A stretch of 64,000 bases of DNA, taken from the NCBI GenBank assembly GCA_008123405.1, contig VSSA01000003.1, positions 310,001 through 374,000 on the forward strand. The letters are read 5' to 3'. Position numbers and translations under genes: made by a program. Under the pieces are notes generated by a model. The model did no database searches. It was not told where the DNA came from and saw only the letters and a list, made by a program, of their open reading frames with translations. Below, one piece after another: positions 61,001-64,000 of this stretch; positions within the stretch are counted from its first letter, which is position 1; every line of letters starts with the position of its first letter. Origin of the DNA: Nocardioides sp. BGMRC 2183. GTDB taxonomy: Bacteria; Actinomycetota; Actinomycetes; Propionibacteriales; Nocardioidaceae.

Positions 61001-62961
61001 ACGCCGGAGAGGTCATCGAACTGCAGGTCGAGCGCCAACGCGGAGGAGAGCCACTGACCCGCCGCAGGGACGCTGGAGGCGATCACCGGGGCGGTGTTGT
61101 CGACGACGACCGTGCGGTTGGCGCGCTGGCCGCCGTTCGAGGTCGCGGAGATCTCGTGCTCGCCGTCGGCCAGCGTGGTGGTGTCCACGTCCACGCGCAG
61201 GCCGGCGGCAGGCGCGTCGACGGTGAAGAGCTGGGTGCGGCGATGGGCGGAGGCGAAGCTGCTGCCGCAGGTGCCGTCGCCGATGGCGACCGGGTGCTCG
61301 ACTCCCTCGGCGTTCTCCATCTTGGTGAGCTTGGTGCCGGTGCCCGAGGCGGGGACCAGGTCGAGCTCGGTCAGCGGGAAGTCGTCGTAGTTGTCGCACT
61401 CGCCGTTGTTGACGGCGCCGGCGACGACCTCGATCACGTTGACGCCGGGCACCAGCCACTCGTTGGGGAAGCTCAGCGTCGCGCGGCCGGCCTCCTGGGG
61501 ACCGAAGTCGGCGACGTTGCCGTTGATCTCCACCGTGTTGGGGAAGCCGGTGTCGGCGCCGTTGCCACCCATCGTGTAATCCAGACGCGCAGTGCCCGGC
61601 GGCAGCGTCTGCACGGTGCGGCTGGTCGTCGCGCCGTCGACGGTGAACTCCAGCGACGCCTCGGTGACGGCACTGGAGCTCGAGCCGCAGGTGCCGTCGC
61701 CCATCGCATAGCTCGCGGCGACATCGACCGGGGTGACGGTGCCGTCGGCGGGACGCAACGTGATCCCGGAGAGGGCGAAGTCGTCGTGGTTGGCGCAGCG
61801 CGCGCCGTCGCGGGTGCCGTTGATGGTGCCGGTGACCACCTCGACCCGGTTCGTGCCGGGCACCAGGTAGCGGTTGGGGAACGCGATCGAGACGACCTCG
61901 TCGACGTGGTCGCCGCCGAGCTCGACCCGGTGGCCGTTGACCAGCAGGTGGTTCTCGTAGCGGGCGTCGATCGAGTTGGAGCCCACGGTGAAGTCGAGGT
62001 GCGCGGTGCCCGGTGCCAGTGTCGCGGGCACCTGCGGCTCGTCGCCGTCGACGAGCAGCGCGCTCACGCCGCCCTCGGCTGCGGCGATGAAGGGGTGCTT
62101 GCCGGTGAGCACCGTGCCGTCGGCCGGGGTGATCACGGGAGCGCCGGCCGGGGAGTTGTTGACCCGGACCTCGTGACGGACCTGGACGCCGTTCGCGGTC
62201 GTCGCGGTGATCGTGTGCCGGCCGCTGTCCAGGGTGGTGGTGTCCAGCTCGGCGCTCAGACCGGTGGTGGCCCCAGGGGTGCCGGCGACGGTGAAGGTCA
62301 GCTCGGCGCTGGTGAGGAGCGCCGTGTTGGTGCCGCAGCTGCCGTCGCCGAAGCCGTAGGTGAACTCGTTCTCCTCGCCGTCGGCGCTCTCCTCGAGCAG
62401 GTCGAGGCGGAAGTCGGAGAGGGTGAAGTCGTCGTAGTTGGTGCCGCAGCTGCTCTCGGTGGCGCCGACGACGACCTCGATCGTGTTCTCGCCGCTGACC
62501 AGCTCGTCCGCAGGGATCCGCAGGGTGGCCCGCTCGCTGGCGACGGTCGGGATGTCGATGCGGTGGCCGCCATTGACCAGGAGGTGGTTGCCGAACGCGG
62601 CGGACGCGGAGTTGGCGCCGACGTCGAAGCTCAGCTCGGCGAAGCCGGCGGTCTCGCTCGCCGTCAGCGGTACGTCGTCCACGGCGAGCTCGACCACGTC
62701 GTCGTGGGGAACCGTCGGGGTGCTCTCGACCGGCACCGTCCCGGTCAGGAACGTGCCGTCGGCCGGGGTCAGCGTCGGTGGGGTGTCCGGGTCCACCGCC
62801 GCGGCCGCGTCGAGCCGTGGCGGGCTCGTCGGGGCGGACGGGTCGGACGGCGCGGCGTGGGCGGGCAGGACCGGCGCTGCCAGTCCTATCCCGATCGCGA
62901 GTCCAACGGTGGGCACCACCACACGGGCATGACGTCGTCGCGCAGGCGGACGTGAGCGCAC
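58084..62961 (-). CDS. Secreted multidomain metallophosphoesterase with three novel-looking repeats and Ig-like domains
   Basis: 1625 residues with signal peptide (~1-37). Three repeats of ~140 residues occupy about 80-620, each with FxNHLLVNGHR-type, FPNxxLVPGxNxIEVVxG, C-x-NYDDF and GDGTCGSS motifs, the last two giving paired cysteines. After Ig-like segments (~620-900) a calcineurin-type phosphoesterase lies at ~905-1200: HYTDTQY, HTGDIIEN, VAGNHDNQ, LTHDYL and AGHRHG carry the metal ligands. Three or four Ig-like domains (~1310-1625) follow, the last with many Lys/Arg. No LPXTG anchor is seen, so it is probably released. The substrate could be an extracellular phosphoester. Monocistronic. 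Confidence 0.9.
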   Translation of the reverse strand: MRSRPPARRRHARVVVPTVGLAIGIGLAAPVLPAHAAPSDPSAPTSPPRLDAAAAVDPDTPPTLTPADGTFLTGTVPVESTPTVPHDDVVELAVDDVPLTASETAGFAELSFDVGANSASAAFGNHLLVNGGHRIDIPTVASERATLRIPADELVSGENTIEVVVGATESSCGTNYDDFTLSDFRLDLLEESADGEENEFTYGFGDGSCGTNTALLTSAELTFTVAGTPGATTGLSAELDTTTLDSGRHTITATTANGVQVRHEVRVNNSPAGAPVITPADGTVLTGKHPFIAAAEGGVSALLVDGDEPQVPATLAPGTAHLDFTVGSNSIDARYENHLLVNGHRVELGGDHVDEVVSIAFPNRYLVPGTNRVEVVTGTINGTRDGARCANHDDFALSGITLRPADGTVTPVDVAASYAMGDGTCGSSSSAVTEASLEFTVDGATTSRTVQTLPPGTARLDYTMGGNGADTGFPNTVEINGNVADFGPQEAGRATLSFPNEWLVPGVNVIEVVAGAVNNGECDNYDDFPLTELDLVPASGTGTKLTKMENAEGVEHPVAIGDGTCGSSFASAHRRTQLFTVDAPAAGLRVDVDTTTLADGEHEISATSNGGQRANRTVVVDNTAPVIASSVPAAGQWLSSALALDLQFDDLSGVAGDPEITLDGEPLALGDPVGPGLAPGRHVIRVAVTDAVGNTATRRLAFQNAGIPAEPTELAPLDGTTGLGSDVELSARVTTPGGNGVTATFSEAEVIAPSTAFAGVADNIPTTLAVEGEESVDAASIAPLTDGALESPASTEITFQRYDVEVGEVDVAPVLRWQGLVDPERTVVLRVWDTARREWVVQTSARGAVETDTMLTTTVPLGLVDDGTVHVLVTGEDPFADDLDQPDPDTNRLDDPSTYDFSLAHYTDTQYLSEGAAGGTYNDFDGVTEDSDAMTAEEQAIWQAAYRDTTQWLARNAEERKVSYVAHTGDIIENNINDVDAVGAVNPDTGLNELAEQARNEFEQASGFQKVLDDAGVVSQVVAGNHDNQRGTETGAESRFNDYFGPDRYQAAGQAWGESGSYGGPWKEGDNQNNYVLFSAGGLDFVGIGMSYGVTREEADWADGILKRYADRNAIVLTHDYLQPSTEADGRGGAYMGDGSALYKLLVEKNPNVFLVLAGHRHGVATNVKKGVGVTMSNGVVELLADYQAYTVTAGELGLDGDLDGDGVVDHAPEERLRFGASFLRLLQFDVERGTMSVDTYSPHLDALGATEYDVAGDQQPRYSGHEDTMVLPVDLNSRTTTLVTETFAAYLPGERIGTDTVASGEVASVTWEGLPTESTHGWMVSARSAGGGKAVSAPAVFATAGAVDPTLTVDPVTVGYGEDVDVDVEVEVGDGPEATGELTIRDGDEELATATLEDGAATLTVPAGLQPGDHDLTVVYGGDERVAGAETTVRVTVTADDAPEATTSPSIAGSPEVGETLSADPGIWDVDDVELTYQWLRDGAPIDGATASTYQVGKADIRTSLRVQVTATATGRSPGSATSASVLVAKAGSTTRAKAPARVKRKQRAVVTVTVAATGLTPTGTVQIREGARVVGTARLVDGTAKVRIRRLAPGRHRLTAVYAGSAAVEGSTSSAVVVRVLRR

Positions 62962-63175
62962 GGGTTCTCCTCTGATTCACGGTCGAAGGCAGGGTCGGCG
63001 TCGGACGATCCACCGAGAGCCGCACCGTCGAAGACTGAATCGCTTCAGGGTGACCTCGGGCGGAGCGTTCCCGTTCCGGGTGGTGGCGCGGTGGTGAACA
63101 GCGGGGGTCACATGGGTCGACCGATGCACCAGCCGATGCGCGCCGGGCGAGCAGGGGTGGGCCATTCGGCTCGCC

Positions 63176-64000
63176 TCAGCGCTTCCTGACGAAGCGCCAC
63201 GTTCGATCGGGGAGCTTTTCGACCTGATAGGCGGGGTCGTGGGCGCGGTGGTGGTGGAACGAGCAGAGGAGTACGCCGTCGGCAAGATCGGTCCGACCGC
63301 CCTGGGCCCACGGGTCCGAATGATGGGCCTCGCACCACGTCGCCGGTATCGAGCACCCTTCGGCGCGACAGTGGCGGTCGCGGAGCCGGAGGGCTCTGCG
63401 TTGGGGTGGTCGAAAGAGCCGGTCAGCGCGGCCGAGGTCCAGGACCTCGCTGTGGGTGCCGAGGACCGCGGGGATGATCTTGGCGGTGCAGGCCAGCCTG
63501 CGGGCCTGCGCGGCGGACAGGTTCGCGGCGCCTTCGAGTCCGGGCTGGTCGAGGAGGGTGGCGGCGGCCAGCTCGGTCTTCAGCTGTTCGAGACCGACGG
63601 TCACGATCACCGTGGTCGCGTCACCGCCGTGCTCGGGCAGGCGCGCGGGGTCGAGTCGCTCCAGCAGGTGGACGAAGGCGTGGGCGAGCTTGCGGGAGTA
63701 AGGGATCCGCTTGCCGTCGTCCACCGGGTCACCGGTCTTGCCGCGCGGTGAGGTGAACGCCTCGAGGTAGGTCCGGAGCCGTGCCGCGGTTGCGTCGGGG
63801 AGTAGGGCGGACAGGCGGGTGGTCCCGTCACCCTGCGGACGGAACTCGAGCTTCGCGCGCTTCCACGCCGAGGCCTCCTCGTCGAGCAGCCGCCTGGCTT
63901 CGGTCTCTTCGGCGATCTCAGGGGCGACGTGGTCGAGGATCGACTTGCCGAGGATCTTGAGCTCGCCCGGCGGGTGCGCACTGCAGAACGCAACGAGATC
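63176..64000 (-). CDS. DUF222 / HNH endonuclease domain protein (5' end outside window)
   Basis: The frame is open to the right edge, so the N-terminus is missing; 274 residues are visible. The first part (LVAFCSAHPPGELKILGKSILDH ... RLSALLPDATAARLRTYLEAFTSPR) is the C-terminal half of DUF222. An HNH nuclease follows: RALRLRDRHCRAEGCSIPATWCEAHHSDPWAQGGRTDLADGVLLCSFHHHRAH, with two Cys pairs and the HH/H metal motif. These proteins occur in many copies in actinobacterial genomes, often linked with mobile 13E12-type repeats. Function not proven. Confidence 0.92.
   Translation of the reverse strand, partial: DLVAFCSAHPPGELKILGKSILDHVAPEIAEETEARRLLDEEASAWKRAKLEFRPQGDGTTRLSALLPDATAARLRTYLEAFTSPRGKTGDPVDDGKRIPYSRKLAHAFVHLLERLDPARLPEHGGDATTVIVTVGLEQLKTELAAATLLDQPGLEGAANLSAAQARRLACTAKIIPAVLGTHSEVLDLGRADRLFRPPQRRALRLRDRHCRAEGCSIPATWCEAHHSDPWAQGGRTDLADGVLLCSFHHHRAHDPAYQVEKLPDRTWRFVRKR

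Noticed and set aside
60352-62955. Long plus-strand frame opposite the phosphoesterase gene
   Set aside because: Antisense shadow of the large secreted protein; composition biased and no motifs.

Overview
The window is high-GC actinobacterial DNA with frequent GTG starts, tight ATGA/TGATG gene overlaps, an RskA-type anti-sigma factor and F420-type and SARP-type proteins. The gene set fits a Nocardioides-like member of the Nocardioidaceae. I saw no rRNA, tRNA or CRISPR array and no prophage. It reads as chromosomal core and accessory metabolism, peppered with several families of short palindromic repeats.

Layout, left to right: a partial NhaA antiporter, a membrane-anchored multicopper oxidase, a small holin-like membrane protein and a fructosamine-kinase-like protein (1-4.0 kb). 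Next come an MprAB-like two-component system with a DUF3558 lipoprotein and a ferredoxin-reductase-type flavoprotein (4.0-8.3 kb). Folate-branch pabA/pabB and a PhzE-like fused chorismate-utilising enzyme flank an AbiEi/DUF559-like gene bracketed by palindromes (8.2-13.2 kb). A TPR-CHAT caspase-like protein, a cytosolic subtilase, a small beta-sandwich protein, a sigma factor and a lone LuxR-type HTH form a candidate proteolytic signalling or conflict locus (13.3-19.0 kb). A HelD/HelR-like helicase is followed by an ECF42-type sigma operon (YciI/DGPF, DoxX, VOC), an LLM oxidoreductase and an enoyl-CoA hydratase (19.2-25.9 kb). A RimK / Zn-protease / AstE triad follows (26.1-28.8 kb).

A molybdopterin oxidoreductase, a HAD phosphatase, an MFS exporter and a frameshifted SARP/AfsR regulator occupy 28.9-35.7 kb. 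A compact fructan/fructose locus runs from 35.8 to 43.3 kb: secreted GH32 enzyme, PfkB kinase, FrcABC-like ABC importer and LacI repressor, with a matching 14-bp operator at both catabolic promoters. A SigK-type regulon follows (43.4-51.2 kb): fasciclin lipoprotein, sigK, rskA, an amine-oxidase/DUF1365 fusion, two cyclopropane-synthase-like methyltransferases and a DUF1295 protein. The last part holds a PtpB-like phosphatase, a divergent glycosyltransferase/GH18 pair, a YihY protein, a VapC/Phd toxin-antitoxin pair, a 1625-residue secreted metallophosphoesterase and a partial DUF222/HNH nuclease.

The most notable signals are these. (1) A 159-bp element with near-perfect terminal inverted repeats occurs twice. 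One copy interrupts the MFS transporter gene yet keeps it in frame by adding 53 codons plus a duplicated TTA; the other sits between the response-regulator and histidine-kinase genes. (2) Two SigK-like promoters (CCATCC-N15/16-CCGAAC) precede the fasciclin gene and, 14 kb away, the molybdopterin oxidoreductase gene, where the transcript would be leaderless. (3) Other palindrome families occur mostly between genes, and one 65-bp palindrome lies inside a coding region. (4) The CHAT-subtilase-sigma cluster.
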